From: Ontholestes murinus
Taxonomy: Eukaryota; Arthropoda; Insecta; Coleoptera; Staphylinidae
DNA length: 64,000 nt
Direction: 5' to 3'
Assembly (NCBI GenBank): GCA_963969525.1
Contig: OZ018396.1
Location: forward strand, 21,852,052-21,916,051
Shown here: one piece after another, positions 10,740-22,339 of the stretch
Numbering within the stretch: position 1 is the stretch's first letter
Layout of the letters: every line of letters begins with the position of its first letter
The notes under the pieces: generated by a model
Seen by the model: only the letters and a program-made list of their open reading frames with translations
Database searches by the model: none
What the model was told of the DNA's origin: nothing
Program-made: the position numbers and the translations under genes

Positions 10740-11500
10740 TGTTAATAATAATATTATTAATCATCTTCATTTATTTCCCAACAGACATAAAATATCCAAT
10801 TACAGGAAAATTATACATTATTGAATAGATTAATTACAAAAATAAGAATGAAAACTACAATAATACAATAAATAAACAATTACGCAAGAGTTAAATAATT
10901 AAATAAAGTAACAAAGTATTTACAAGGTGACGTTTACTATAATTATAGTAATGTAATTTACCAAAGATTAATTACAAATATCTATGCTATAATGGACACT
11001 ATTATTACGATCATTAATTAAACCATTTACAATAGCTCTTAAAATATAATACCCTTACAAGAGGTTTAATATTAAATAGCTGAAGTAAATTCGCATATCT
11101 AATATTATGATCTGGATAAATACCATAAGCGCGAAAATATAATATTTTAACGAACCTTTTTTGTACATTTTCAATGCTTTTTATATGAACGTGGTATCAA
11201 GTTGACGACCAAACAATTGATGCAAATTCTAGTTTTGATCGGACATAGACATAATATAATTTAATCAATACATCGAAGTTTTTAAAATATTTACAAATTC
11301 TGTGAATAAATCCAAGTAACTTAATAGCATTATTACAAATATTACTTTTATATGAACATTAAGTGATAAGCGTGAATCAAATGTAATACCGAGATCGCGA
11401 ATAGTATTAAATTTTTCAAACTGAACATTATTAGAAGAATAATTGTATATAATAAATGATTTCTTAGGTGAAACGACATGCACTTACATTTAGTTAGATT
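10740..11500 (-). pseudogene. LINE RT C-terminal domain plus 3' UTR
   Basis: The minus strand reads IRDLGITFDSRLSLNVHI (about 11410-11355), then LLGFIHRICKYFKNFDVL and VRSKLEFASIVWSS (about 11260-11195), then QKRFVKILYFRAYGIYP. This is the post-catalytic region of CR1/Jockey-type RTs. It ends in AATAAATGAAGATGATTAATAA-like sequence at about 10750-10770, typical of a LINE 3' end with a TAA-rich tail. Confidence 0.8.
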
Positions 11501-11543
11501 AAGATACAAAATAATTTAAGACCCCATTCGCGTATTAGTTAAT

Positions 11544-11864
11544 ATGGCGCCAAGAAAAGGTGTTCAAACTGTTAAAGCTTGCAATTCTTGTAAAGAGCAA
11601 CTTACATTAAACATCGAAAGTATTTCGTGCTTTGTTTTTGCGGTGAATTATCATATATCATGTGTTTTGAAGAGATCGGGTTCCGTAAATCCAGAAAACA
11701 AAAATTACAAATGGGAATGTGACGCATGTATAACTGAGTTTCCAAAATATTTCCAGTCTCATCTTGAGTGTTACTGCAATTATGCAAGAAATAACGCTGA
11801 AATGAATATCATATTGAACACATTAGTAAATATGTTTAATAATATTAATTTAATAAAACGATAA
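11544..11864 (+). pseudogene. LINE ORF1, PHD-like zinc finger domain
   Basis: The ORF starts MAPRKGVQTVKACNSC. Cysteines follow the PHD spacing: CNSC at residues 13-16, a C..xxYHISC segment about residues 29-41 and WECDAC about residues 57-62. One zinc ligand after SISCFVF is missing. PHD-type ORF1 proteins are known from CR1 and related LINEs, where they may aid nucleic-acid binding. It is open for 106 codons, then frameshifts; the rest of ORF1 continues near 12198. Confidence 0.75.
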
Positions 11865-12189
11865 TTCAATAAACAACCCAGTATATAAATCGGAAGCTGT
11901 AATTGATACAAAAGGAAAGACATTAAGTACGTCTATTAAACAAAGGAAGGCAGTCAAATCCTGTCCCACAGAACACAACTCAAGATAGTTCAGAAAGTGT
12001 ACAAGAAATACCAACCAAGAAACGATATTCGTAGGGTGTGACAAAAACAACCGTGAACCGCGTATAAACGGCGATTTCATCAAATGGTAGAAGCGAAGGT
12101 GTTACGGAACCAGTACCGGATTTTAAGATGGTAACAAGAAGTAGAAACGTTAGAAGAAAAAAGACAATTCACGGCATTAAAGAAAGGTG

Positions 12190-12452
12190 TAACTAAATTG
12201 GGCTACTTACATGTCAGCAGAGTTGATCCAGCAGTATCAATCCGCGATATTAAAGAACACTTAAAAATAAACAACTTTAATAATGTTTATATTGAAAAAT
12301 TAATATCTAAATATTATGACGAATACAGTTCATATAAAATATCGGCTCCCATCAATAAAATTTCAGATTTAAAAGATAAATCTGTTTGGCCTACAGTAGT
12401 GTGTGTGAATATGTTTTTTTCATGGCTAGTAAAGAAGAAGTTAGAAACGTAA
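12190..12452 (+). pseudogene. LINE ORF1 C-terminal domain (FP-like)
   Basis: The reading YLHVSRVDPAVSIRDIKEHL, later EKLISKYYDEYSSYKI and then VWPTVVCVNMFF matches the C-terminal domain shared by LINE ORF1 proteins and baculovirus FP-like proteins (LYVSRLxPxV...IxxYL, EKL...YSSFKV, WPxGVxVxxF). It follows the PHD part after about 330 bp of decayed linker. It likely served RNA binding. Confidence 0.75.
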
Positions 12453-12599
12453 AAAAAGTAATATTTTTTTTATTTTTATTTTAATTTTAGTAGAAACGGA
12501 AGAAATTATAAAAATAACATTATCAGTATTTTTTACATTAACATCAAATTACTCAATAATAAAGTTAGGAAAATCTAATCTATTTAGCCACAGTAAATG

Positions 12600-13140
12600 A
12601 TTATACTTATCATTTCCTCTGTTTCACTGAACATTGGTTAAATTCAGATAAAATAAATTTTGTTAAGATCACTAATTATAAATGTGTTACCTTTTTTGTA
12701 GATCTAATATGTTAATATGTTACATGGAGGAACAGCTATGCCCTCAATTCTATTTCCTGTTTTGGAAGGAAAGATATAGTCAAAATTTCGGTTGAACATT
12801 ATTGTGAAATATCAGCAATTCAAACCTTAGATCCCAATATTGTTATTATTACAGTTTATAGATCATCTACTTCTAATTTCAATAACGTTTTATGCACAAT
12901 GGAAAAACTCTTTGCGTTTAATAATCAAAAAATAGTTATAACTGGCGACTTCAATATTAATTTTGACAATAAGATTTTATTTCATTTAAACATTGCAGAT
13001 GTATATATATATATATATATATTATATACATTCTAGGTGCATTGACAACATGTCTGATGACATCAATTGTGCAGTGTTTGACCCTGTTCTTTCAGATCAG
13101 AGTGGAATTGCTGTTGATATTAAATTTAAAAATTCGCCCA
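12600..13140 (+). pseudogene. LINE AP-type endonuclease domain
   Basis: The readable blocks are LCFTEHWLNSDKI (about 12615, the TExW block), DPNIVIITVYRSS (about 12830, YRSP block) and QKIVITGDFNINF (about 12930, GDFN block). After an AT microsatellite comes DPVLSDQSGIAVDI (about 13080, SDH block with H to Q). The domain nicks target DNA for target-primed reverse transcription. Key residues E and D are kept; the catalytic H is lost. Confidence 0.8.
13002..13028. repeat. (TA)n microsatellite
   Basis: A run of about 13 TA units lies inside the endonuclease domain of the LINE, splitting the GDFN and SDH blocks. Confidence 0.9.
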
Positions 13141-14401
13141 GTTGTAATGCTATAGTTCAACATGCATACACTCAGGGGAGATCAACGGAGTCGGCTCTGC
13201 ACACTGTTGTAGACCGAATCGAAAGATCTCTCGATAACAAATCAACAAAACGTCCACACCATAGGATATGCAGATGACATAATCATCCTGCTAACAGGCG
13301 ATATAGCTTGATGCAGGAAGCCCTCAAAATAATTGAACACTGATATAACGACTAGTCTCTGACCATAAACCCGTCAAAGACTGAAATGGTCCTCTTCACA
13401 CGGAATAGAAAACTAGGTAAGCTAAAGCTTCCTAAGCTCCTCAACACCCAGTTAACATTGTCGACGGAAGTCAAATACCTGGAGTGATTGTGGGAACCAC
13501 ATCTCAAAATAAAATGTCTTACCACGACCGGGGCAATGCGAACAACTCCTACTGCAGCAATGGAAGCAATGCTCTGCTTCTACCTCTCGACTTATACCTA
13601 GAGGAGATGGCCATGTCAGCAGCACTGCATCTAAACTCAGTTGGACTCTGGTACAACGGAGGTAGGGCTGGTAGACACTGTCACCTTTTAGAGGAGGCCG
13701 TCAAGAAGACACCCTTCCTTGAAAGAAAGACGGAAAATCTACCACCCTGCTACGTCTTCAACAGACACTATAATGTATCGACAAAAAGAGGAACCGAGAG
13801 TGTAGAGGATGGGGATACCCTCCGAATTTATACCGATGGTTCTAAAACCAAAAAAAAAAAGATCCGGGACGGGTATTTACTGGCAACAAATGAACCTATC
13901 ACTACCTATACCCCTAGAGAAGCACACAGCTACTCTGCAAGCAGAGATCGTTGTCATCATCCATGGGGCAAAAGAAATCCTACACCGTGACATCCGTGAT
14001 AGGAACACCCAAATCTTTACAGACAGTAGGTCAGCAATACTAGCAGTGAGTGGTCATAAGATCACCTCGAGACTACTAAAATAATGTCACAACACCCTGA
14101 AACAAGCAGCACAAGTCTTATCACAGGTATCATTACGGGTCACTGCTAAGGAAACACTTGTTTACTATTATTCTGGCGAAAACTTCTATATGTTGAGCAT
14201 ATGAAGAAGAGGACGAGACAGTGGAACATGTGTTAACCACCTGCCCAGCTCTCGCCCACCTTACGGAGCTTTGGCCGAACATGGCCAACATTAGGAATAC
14301 CCCCCCCCCCTAGCGTTGTGCTGTCCTTTGCTCGACACTTTGGATGGCTAAATGAGTGATAGAACAACGGACGGCTGTCCCAGCTAGGGGGGCACAGACT
14401 T
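13140..14401 (+). mobile_element. RNase H-bearing LINE fragment inserted in the CR1-like LINE
   Basis: Its start reads QHAYTQGRSTESALHTVVDR (RT block 3). After a deletion comes IGYADDIIILLTGD (about 13265, intact YADD), then KTEMVLFTRNRKLGK, and an RNase H domain IYTDGSKT (about 13830), LQAEIVVIIHGAKE (about 13945) and QIFTDSRSAILAV (about 14010). The RNase H D, E and D residues are present, but a frameshift at about 13850 splits them in an A9 run. The 3' UTR (14300-14400) is shared with the piece at 60940-61110. Flanks rejoin as one host LINE, so this is a younger insertion. Confidence 0.85.
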
Positions 14402-15221
14402 GGGATTTTATGATCCATGAATTAAATGTAAATAAAAAGTGTCAAAAATTTATTGATAAGTTAACAAACTCCATTGATTTAGCTTTTGCCCTGAATCGAA
14501 CGTTTCTTAAGAATAATAGCACATTCATCCCTAATTGGTTCGATAGCGAATTAAAAAGTATGAGGGAACATCAATTTTTCCTCAACAATTGGTACAAAAA
14601 TCATCCAACTATTAAATAAAAAATTCTAGACGAATTTAAGAAAACCTATAAACAGACTATGAAATTAAAAAAGTATTCCAACAACGTTTCTTATATTTTA
14701 AATGCCTGTAATCTCCCTAAACCAATGTGGGAAGTAATCAATCAAAATAGAAATAAGCCATCCTTGCCATCTTCAACGTTAATTTCTAATAATTTTAATC
14801 ACTATTTTGCTTCAATTCCTTTAATTTTAACTTCATTAAATGCATCCAACAACAATAATAATCAAAAATCATATTTAGAATATTTACGTATGAATAATAA
14901 ATAATCAAGGTGCGTGATACTATTTCTAAACTGATGAACAAAAATAGTAGAGATATGTATGATATCAATAAAAAAGTAATTATGACTGTTTTGAATATTA
15001 TATTAGTTCCTCTAACGGACTTAATAAATGAATGTATTAGAGAAAGTACTTTTCCATCCTCACTGAAAATATCTAGAGTTATACAGTTATTTAAAAAAGG
15101 AGATGCAAATAATCCTGGTAACTTCCGACCCATATGTATTATACCCTTTATTGGTAAGATTATTGAAATAATTCTTAAACAACAACTGCAGCATTACTTT
15201 GAATCGAACAATCTGTTTATT
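14402..15221 (+). pseudogene. LINE linker and RT N-terminal part (host CR1-like element)
   Basis: Linker: NWFDSELKSMREHQFF (about 14540) and LPKPMWEVINQNRNKP (about 14720). RT: LTDLINECIRESTFPSSLK and RVIQLFKKGDANNPGNFRPI (about 15020-15130), the standard FP..LK.A.V.P..KKGD...NYRPI block. The reading stops where a 264-bp element has been inserted at 15222. One stop near 14619 and frame changes show decay. Confidence 0.85.
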
Positions 15222-15485
15222 GCAGCTTTATTATAAAATTGATTTTAAATACAAATAAAAACACTTACTAAAATAAATATAATGAAATATAATAATACAT
15301 ATAATGAAATATAAATAACTTACTCAGATATGTACGGCCACCGACACAAGAATGAAATATAATCGACTGAAGGTTTGAATTTATACCTGAGATGGATTAG
15401 TGAATTCTGCAGAAATCGTTACGTTCGGGATTAAGGAAAAATACCCACTTGGAGCATAATTGAATAAATTAATTTAATGAAATAT
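15222..15485. mobile_element. 264-bp insertion with 8-bp target duplication
   Basis: The string tgtttatt occurs at 15214-15221 and again at 15486-15493, exactly flanking a 264-bp AT-rich segment that interrupts the RT frame between SNNLFI and NCQFSLRS. The insert contains several aatgaaatata repeats. I find no clear inverted terminal repeats or coding motif. An 8-bp duplication fits hAT-like or other cut-and-paste elements. Confidence 0.75.
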
Positions 15486-15493
15486 GTTTATTA

Positions 15494-15850
15494 ATTGCCA
15501 GTTTAGTCTTAGATCAGATACATCTACTAGCGACGCTATCAATAATTTACCAGAATTTATTATAGATGCCTTTGAAAACAATAATTATTCTACAAGTATC
15601 TTTTTCGACCACGTGTCACACAACATACTCTTGAATAAATTGTCTTATTACGGCATTCATAAAGAATCTTTTAAATTATTAGAGTCTTATTTAACAAATA
15701 AATCACAAAGAACTATTGTTAATGGTTCTTTATCTGACCTAGCATTAATAACGACGGATGTTCCGCAAGGATCCGTTCTCAGACCCATATTATTTCTTAT
15801 TTTTATAAACGACATCGTGACGTGTGATAATAAAGTTAAAATCGCTATTA
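15494..15850 (+). pseudogene. LINE RT middle part (host CR1-like element)
   Basis: This continues the RT after the insertion: QFSLRSDTSTSDAINNLPEF (GFRSxxSTxxAI block), a shortened FFDHVSHNILLNKL (FDLSKAFDxVSHxIL block with several residues deleted, including the first catalytic Asp), and TTDVPQGSVLRPILFLIFIN (VPQGSxLGPLLFLIFINDI). The YADD part is absent: the frame runs into unrelated sequence at about 15845. Confidence 0.85.
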
Positions 15851-16031
15851 AGCAAGAACGCGTACTATGTGACTGACTATAATGATTTTCTCGAAGATTT
15901 GTTTTAGTTATTTAAATGTTTCTACTGTTTAAAGAATTTCGTTATTTCCATGTATTATGTTTTATTTTGGACGAGTATGTGTTTTTTTTTATCTATTAAC
16001 ACAAATAAAGTTATTATTATTATTATTACCA
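15850..16031 (+). mobile_element. LINE 3' UTR and tail
   Basis: The segment ends with acacaaataaagttattatt and further TTA repeats (16002-16028), a polyadenylation-like AATAAA followed by a simple-repeat tail. The minus-strand counterpart near 44195-44225 has the same AATAAAGG plus ATT arrangement. Confidence 0.55.
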
Positions 16032-16049
16032 TTATTACAATCAAATCAT

Positions 16050-16565
16050 TTTGCAGAATTTCACAATAAGCAAAACCGTGGACTGCAGATTTTGAACAAT
16101 ATCATTAATAAATATATTAAAAATTAATGGTCCCAGATTACACTCTTTACACAATATTTGTATGAATTGTAACCCATATAACCAACATATTGGGTTCTAT
16201 TGGTAAGATAAACCCGTGATTGGTGAACATGTATATTCGCTCAGTTTGTTTAAAACAGTATTCTGATCGATAGTGTGGAACTCTTTAAGGAAGTCTAAGT
16301 AAATTACATCCTCGGTAAAATTTATAAGATTCATAGCAAACAATCTTTTTTTTACAAAACCATGTTGCTTATCGCTTATAAAATTACAAGAAATTTATCA
16401 CAATTTTTATATACCAGGGCAACTCTGACAATTTTCCAGTCCTCAGGATTAAATAAATAACAAATTAAATAAATACTCTAGAGGAATTAAGAAGCAGATA
16501 ATACAATCTTTAACGATAAAAGCGGGAATTCAAATACAATCTACTTCATTATTAAAGAAATGCAT
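16050..16565 (-). pseudogene. LINE reverse transcriptase fragment
   Basis: The minus strand reads KQHGFVKKRLFAMNLINFTE (about 16365), VIYLDFLKEFHTIDQNTVL (FxDFxKAFDxxDHxxL block), then NLGPLIFNIFINDIVQN (about 16110). It is a 5'- and 3'-truncated RT of a Jockey/CR1-type LINE with stops. Confidence 0.75.
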
Positions 16566-16569
16566 ACGA

Positions 16570-16799
16570 TTTTATTGTGACGCGTCTATACATTGATGCG
16601 GGGTAAAATGGGCCGAGAAATGATGAAGGGTCCGCCCTTCCAATGTTGCTGCTTGCCAATTTACTCCGAGTAGTCTAAGTGCCTCTGCGCGAAGTCTATT
16701 TTTCGACTTTAACACAGTGCGATAAATCAAGTTTTGTGTTTGGCTGGGAGAATGCAACCAAAACATTCAAAGTTCAAAGATGCTTCAACAAGCCTCTAA
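16570..16799. other. Unassigned segment between LINE and mariner pieces
   Basis: I recognise no motif. It is somewhat GC-richer than its surroundings. It may be unrecognised TE sequence. Confidence 0.35.
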
Positions 16800-17335
16800 G
16801 AAAGACCGAATTTCAAGGTTGTAGTTCGGGAGAGGACACAAAGAAAGTCCGGGAGGAAATCGCCGCCGAACTCAATTCCGATAGCCCTACAATAGCCAGA
16901 ATCGACGAAACCGTTAAACGTGTGCGCGAAGTTTTGCGTTCTGGTCATCGATTGAGCATCCAGCAAACCGCTGATACCCTAAACATGTCGGTATATTAGA
17001 TAGTGATAAAGAATGTGCAAATGGGCAAAGTCAGCGCGAAACTTGTGCCGAAAGTGTTAACGGAAGACCAGAAAAAACTTCGAGTTTCGTGCTGTCGATA
17101 ATTGTTAAATTAGATTCAAAATAAGCCAGACTTCCTTAACTCTGTCAAAACCGGAGACGAATCCTAGATGTTCAAGTACGAGTTAAAAACGAAAAGAGCA
17201 GCGACTGGCATACAAAATCATCCTCCATCTACAAGAAAGCTCAAATCAAAAACGTTGTTCATTGTATTTTTTGACGTCCGAAGAATTGTCCATTTTGAGC
17301 ATGTACCGCAGGGCGAAACTGTTAACTAAACAGAC
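16800..17335 (+). pseudogene. mariner-type transposase fragment
   Basis: In plus-strand frames I read VREVLRSGHRLSIQQTADTL (about 16930-16985, the second helix-turn-helix), then VSAKLVPKVLTEDQKKLRV (about 17030-17085), TGDESXMFKYELKTKRA (about 17150-17205, first Asp block, W changed to a stop) and VFFDVRRIVHFEHVPQGETV (about 17260-17320). Only the N-terminal two-thirds is present. A LINE begins immediately downstream. Confidence 0.8.
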
Positions 17336-17344
17336 TTGTCAAAT

Positions 17345-19100
17345 GCAAGCTGAAGTTGAAACGTGGCCACTATATACGCTCTGCCGAGGATAAACTAAAA
17401 ACGGAACCTAATAAATTTTGGAATTATGTCCACGCCATGAAGAATACTACCCGTATCCCTGGTGTTATGAAAACAGAGAATGAAACTTACTCTTGTGCCC
17501 CTGATATTGTAAATGTACTTGCAAATCATTTTGAATCACCATATCACACTTCCACTGATAATCACAGCGTTTCCAGTCTCGTTGTTCCAGAATGTATGGA
17601 CTTCTTCTTGGTTTCTGAGGATGAAGTCCTTCAACAACTTAAAAGTATTAAAGCAAAGATAACTGCTGGCTTGGATAACATACTCTCTTTTCTTCTGAGA
17701 GACTGTAGACATGTTCTGTATCAACCTCTGACTTACATATTTAACCTTATCCTAAAAAATGGTAAGTTTCCTCGGGTCTGGAAGAAAGTGAAGATTATTC
17801 CCGTACAAAAATTTGGTGAACGCAATCAGATTAAAAATTATCGGCCTATTGCTCTTTTGAGTAATTTTTCTTAAATATTTGAGTGTATTCGGAACAAACA
17901 CATACTATTCATTGTTCGTCATTCCATTACAATTAAACAACATGGTTTCATGCCCGGCCGCTCTACAGGAACTAATTTAATTAACTTCACTCAGTTCGTC
18001 TCTGAGAACTTGGTTAAGCAGTGCCAAACTGACGTAAAATATACAGACTTGAGCAAGGCTTTCGGTAATATGCCTCATACAATACTCGTCTCTAGGCTTA
18101 AAGATCTTAATATAACTGGTAACATAATCAACGTCATTGACTCATACTTGAGGGATCGCTCGCAGATTGTGGAGCATGGAGGTGTCCAATCCTTTCCGTA
18201 TGAAGCTATCACCGGGGTACCCCAAGGATCCAACCTTGGGCCATTGCTGTTCCTTATATTTATTAATAATGTGTGCAGTGATATTTCATCTGATGTCTTA
18301 ATGTATGCCGATGACATCAAACTTTACAGGATAATCAAAAATGACTCAGATTGTCAATTACTTCAAGAGGACTTGAATAAATTACATGTGTGGTGTAACG
18401 ATAATGGTCTCAAAATGAACATAAACAAGTACAGTGTACTTACTTTTACCAGGAATACCAACCTTATCTTCAGTGACTATTATATTGGTCAGCCAAAGTA
18501 ATACAGAGTTGCTGAGATCAAGGATTTGGGTGTAACTTTTGACTCCAAACTTAATTTTAAAAGCCATATACTTACATTGGTTAATGAGTGTTATCATCTG
18601 TTGGGCTTCATTATTAGAAATGGTAAGCAATTCACTAATATTGACACTCTTATTACACTGTACGATTTATTCATTAATAGTAAGCTGATGTATTGCTCTT
18701 TAGTGTGGTCGCCTTCCCAACTATACTTAATGGGCCTACTTGAGGGTGTGCAAAAAAATTCTTAAAATTTTTATTTTCTAAGAGGTACGGTATGTACCCG
18801 GATAGATCTGTACAGTACACCAGCTTAGTATTAGAATTCGACAGAAGGTCAACTGCAAACAATCATAAATTCCTTTCGATCTGTAACTGACTCTTGTTGA
18901 TGCAGATGTACTTAACATACATCCATCGCATCAGCAATTATTATGAGAAGTCGTTTTCTTTAGATCCTCAAAAAGATTATCATCAAGCAGTATCCATGCA
19001 GATGTCTATATCGTGGCGCTCTTTTGAAGTAGGTTTTATATGTTGCAATTATTTTTTGTTTTTATTGTAGACTATTTTCCGGACTTATCTAGCTATATTT
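17345..19100 (+). pseudogene. Jockey-like LINE RT, long copy
   Basis: This is the longest RT stretch on the plus strand. Linker: NKFWNYVHAMKNTTRIPGVM. RT: VWKKVKIIPVQKFGERNQIK and YRPIALLSN (about 17790-17860), QHGFMPGRSTGTNLINF (about 17940), YTDLSKAFGNMPHTILVSRL (FDxxKAFD with D to G), GVPQGSNLGPLLFLIFINN (about 18215) and MYADDIKLYRII (about 18300, intact YADD). The thumb includes IKDLGVTFDSKLNFKSHI (about 18520). Only a few stops and frameshifts interrupt it, so it is younger than most neighbours. It is 5' truncated: no endonuclease is present. The 3' end lies between about 19100 and 19300. Confidence 0.9.
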
Positions 19101-19299
19101 AAGAAAGGCAAATTTATGCTTTTGTGAATTGGTTATCATAAAATTCTTGGAATGTACTTCTTTTTCGTAATTGGAATTGTAAGCTTTGAGGTCGAAATTA
19201 TTTTCATTAGTTTGCCGTATTTACCTTTCCATGTTCTTTCTATCGTCCTTTTTAACTTTTTTGTCCTAATTAATAAATTCATAATAATCTTTCCTATTA

Positions 19300-22159
19300 C
19301 TGCACCACTGCATAATGTGTTCTAAATCTATGTGTTGTTATTACTTATAAAATTAGCAAAAACTTGATTTATATATCCAAAAAGCATTACCTCACTTTTT
19401 AAAACCGTTTCAATTTTATACAGAAATATTATGACAAGAATGAATGCACACCGAAGTTTCGTCGTTAAGTCAAGATGCAGCGACGATATTTTACACTCGT
19501 CCACTCCATCAATCTTCTTTCCGGTGACTGCGACGGAATGGGGGCCCGCTCCACGGCGTCGGACACTTACGAAGGCTTAACTAAGAAATATTAATGCGAT
19601 TATGACCGCTGGGAAATCAACAAGAAAGTGCAATTGGGCTTGATTTACAGTATGCTCTAGTCCAAAAGCAGCGGTTTTAGATAAGCAAAGACTATTTCCC
19701 GTTTCTGGTAGCAGCTAGTAATATCGTGCGCCGACCTCAACATTTAATCTAAAATGCTCGAAGTTAATTTCAGTCTCTAGGGGCGTCGTTATTCACGCAG
19801 CGAAGTTTTCAAAGGAAATAAAGTAAATTATTTGAAACCTTATATTTCAACTTTTTAATTATATTTTAGTATTTTAATACACTTAAATCAAATATATTGA
19901 ATAATAATAATATCAATTATTCACGATGAATTAAATTTCTCACTTAACCCGTGGTGAATTTTTTTTTATCACAATTAAAGGTTAATTAAACTCTTGGTGT
20001 TGTTTCACAATTTTTATATATTTCTCTGATTAGTTTCGACCGTTGGTCATTCTCAAAGAAATATACATATTAATTAACCTCTAATAAATTATTCATTTGG
20101 AAAAATAGAATTTCTGGATATAAACTTTCATTGAAGCAGTATTGATGAAGTCTATTCATGGGTTTGAGTGGAAGATCATTTGAAGAAGTGAACTCCGTCC
20201 GTTCTCTCTTCGGCTAAAATTTTAAGTATTTTTTCAAATTTTGTGATATTGTTTAAGAAAAGACAGCAAAGATGTAATAAAATGAATAAATAAATAAATG
20301 AATTATTAATATACCAAGTTTAAAAAACCTATTCACAAATGAATTAAACGCCTCTACAGTTAACAGAAAACTTATTGTATAACCTAGCATCATTAATAAA
20401 TAAATGTATAAAATGCTATAATCCCTAACCTGATCTATCATGTGTGTACACGATTTTTCCTTTAGAAATTATGAGTTAACTCGTATAACTTTTAACGTCC
20501 GAAAATCCCTCCACGGAAGCACGCCTCCTTCACGGTCGACCGATCGAGATCTATAATTTCCCTGGGTCGCCGTAAAGCGGTCTCCGCAGGGCGGTGTGGA
20601 GGTGGGGCGAGGGCGGCGGATCCATTCGAGAAGCCCTATTAGTGTAAAAAGCTCATACTCGAACGCACATGCAACGAGCTTTTAGCACGCACAATGCGCC
20701 CCCCTAATCCTAGGGCTTTAGCGGTAAATTTCATTTCGGCGCGTCTCTCCCCAAAAGTCCACCCCCCGACGCCCCCATCCACCCGAAATCCACCCTTTGG
20801 CCTCCGGCGGCCACGGCCTTTTCCTCCACGTCCCAGAACTAACGAGTTTCCTTCGAGCGTGGATGGATTCTAAAGAAAAACGACTAGGCTACAGTTAGAC
20901 CACTTGATTTTTTTTCTCCAGTAAAGAAAAAGAGATTAAGGCTAAGAAACGGATTTATCTCGAAGGTGTAACTTTAACGCTTCTACCATAAACAAGATGT
21001 ATTCAACATATATAATTATAAGACATATGGGAATATGCAATTCTAGAGTTATAGCGACCGTAAATATTAAATTAAATATAGGATATTATAAAGAAAAGCC
21101 TAAACGACTAATTTAGCACTGTTTGTTTTTAATTTAGTAGAGTAAAGAAGATGTAATTATTTCTAATAATAAATTATGTTTACATGATTGTTTAAGATAT
21201 CATAGTATAAGACAGAAGTTATTCCAAACTGTTCTCATTTTCTGAGCATAATTGATAAAAAACATGTTCACTCTTCGAGTAGTTTTTGAATTCACGCAGA
21301 GAAACAATCATCTAAAAGACAGCATCCTTATCTAATCACGTTTTTGTTGAGTAGCTCTAGGAAAATTAATTAAACTAAATACAACAGTTGTCTATTATAT
21401 GTATGGTTGTGCATTCTCGTGTTATAATAGCAGATCTAAACTGACGTTTGAGGGAGTCAAAAATTAACCCTTCGAAGAATATTATGCTTCAAAATAATAT
21501 TTTTGTTTTAAAATTGCTGAACTGTAGCTTCCAAGCAGAAATTATCTAGTAAATTTTGCAATTCAGGTCTCACTGATAGTTTCAGCATACCTTCAAACAT
21601 ACCAGTGGCATTGACACGCTGTGTGTTTTTTCAAATCTGGAGTTAGCTATCGATATATTCTTGAATCCAAAAGCGTGTAAATTTGGAACACATCATACAA
21701 CACGTAATGTTCTAAGCCATGACGACTAATGTATTCAGCAATTGCAATTATATGTATGATTATCCTATATTCTAAACGCCTTTAATGTTGAACCATAACA
21801 TTATGTGTCTGGCCTGAGTCCAAAGTATTTCCACAGACATTTCACTATTTACAAATTGTTGCATTTCCATAATAAACCTTAATTCATAATAGAAGTTCAA
21901 GCATTCGTACCTTTTCGCATCATCCCGAGCTAATCAACATTTTCTTTCTCCATATTGTTTTTCCCCTTCACTTTAAGAGCTTTTAGCAGATTCAATTTAC
22001 TGGGCAATAGATCGAAATCCTATCATTTATCTCTTTCGTCATTTTTTTAATGCTTACAGAATTTCTCCAATGTGTATTAAAACGTCTTATGGACCCATAA
22101 GACGTATTCTTATAAATGATATCTCAAGTATGCTCTAAAATATACGCAAAGCATAAAAT
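19300..22159. other. Mostly unique DNA with two GC-rich islands
   Basis: I find no gene. Islands of raised G+C lie at about 19440-19790 and 20490-20960, with no TE motif or long ORF. The remainder is AT-rich. Part of 21600-22160 may belong to the Ty3/gypsy relic that follows, but I could not read continuous motifs. Confidence 0.45.
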
Positions 22160-22335
22160 AAGTGCTAGTTCGTTTTGCAGTCCAAAATACATTTCCTTGA
22201 ATTCATAGAGGCCAAGGGCATGAATAAATACTTTATTATTGCCATGCTGGTCATTTGGCTCAATGGAAGCCTGCCAATATTTAAAGCGAATATCAATAAT
22301 CATAAACCATTTTCCATTAATGTTAAATCTTAAGC
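22160..22335 (-). pseudogene. Ty3/gypsy-type RT relic
   Basis: The minus strand has one unbroken frame with IIDIRFKYWQASIEPNDQ followed about 10 residues on by GLYEFKEMYFGLQNE. This matches consecutive RT blocks of Ty3/gypsy LTR retrotransposons (DLxSGYWQxxIxPxDxxKTAF and GLYxFxxMPFGLxNAPxTF). The block order, spacing and identities make chance unlikely. The catalytic YxDD block is not found downstream, and no LTRs are visible. It is the only LTR-element trace in the window. Confidence 0.65.
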
Positions 22336-22339
22336 TGTG

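Larger units (their letters stand above)
11544..16031 (+). mobile_element. CR1/Jockey-like LINE with PHD- and FP-domain ORF1, carrying nested insertions
   Basis: The plus-strand order is ORF1 with a PHD-like zinc domain (11544), an FP-like ORF1 C-terminal domain (12198), endonuclease (12600-13130), then after an inserted foreign LINE (about 13140-14401) the linker and RT (14402-15845), and a 3' end with AATAAAG followed by TTA repeats (16002-16028). A second insertion (15222-15485) sits in the RT. Without insertions the element is about 3 kb. Stops and deletions are scattered throughout. Confidence 0.8.

Noticed and set aside
13484..13990. 168-codon ORF as a novel protein
   Set aside because: Its C-terminal third contains the RNase H IYTDGS block and it continues in another frame, so it is part of a LINE.
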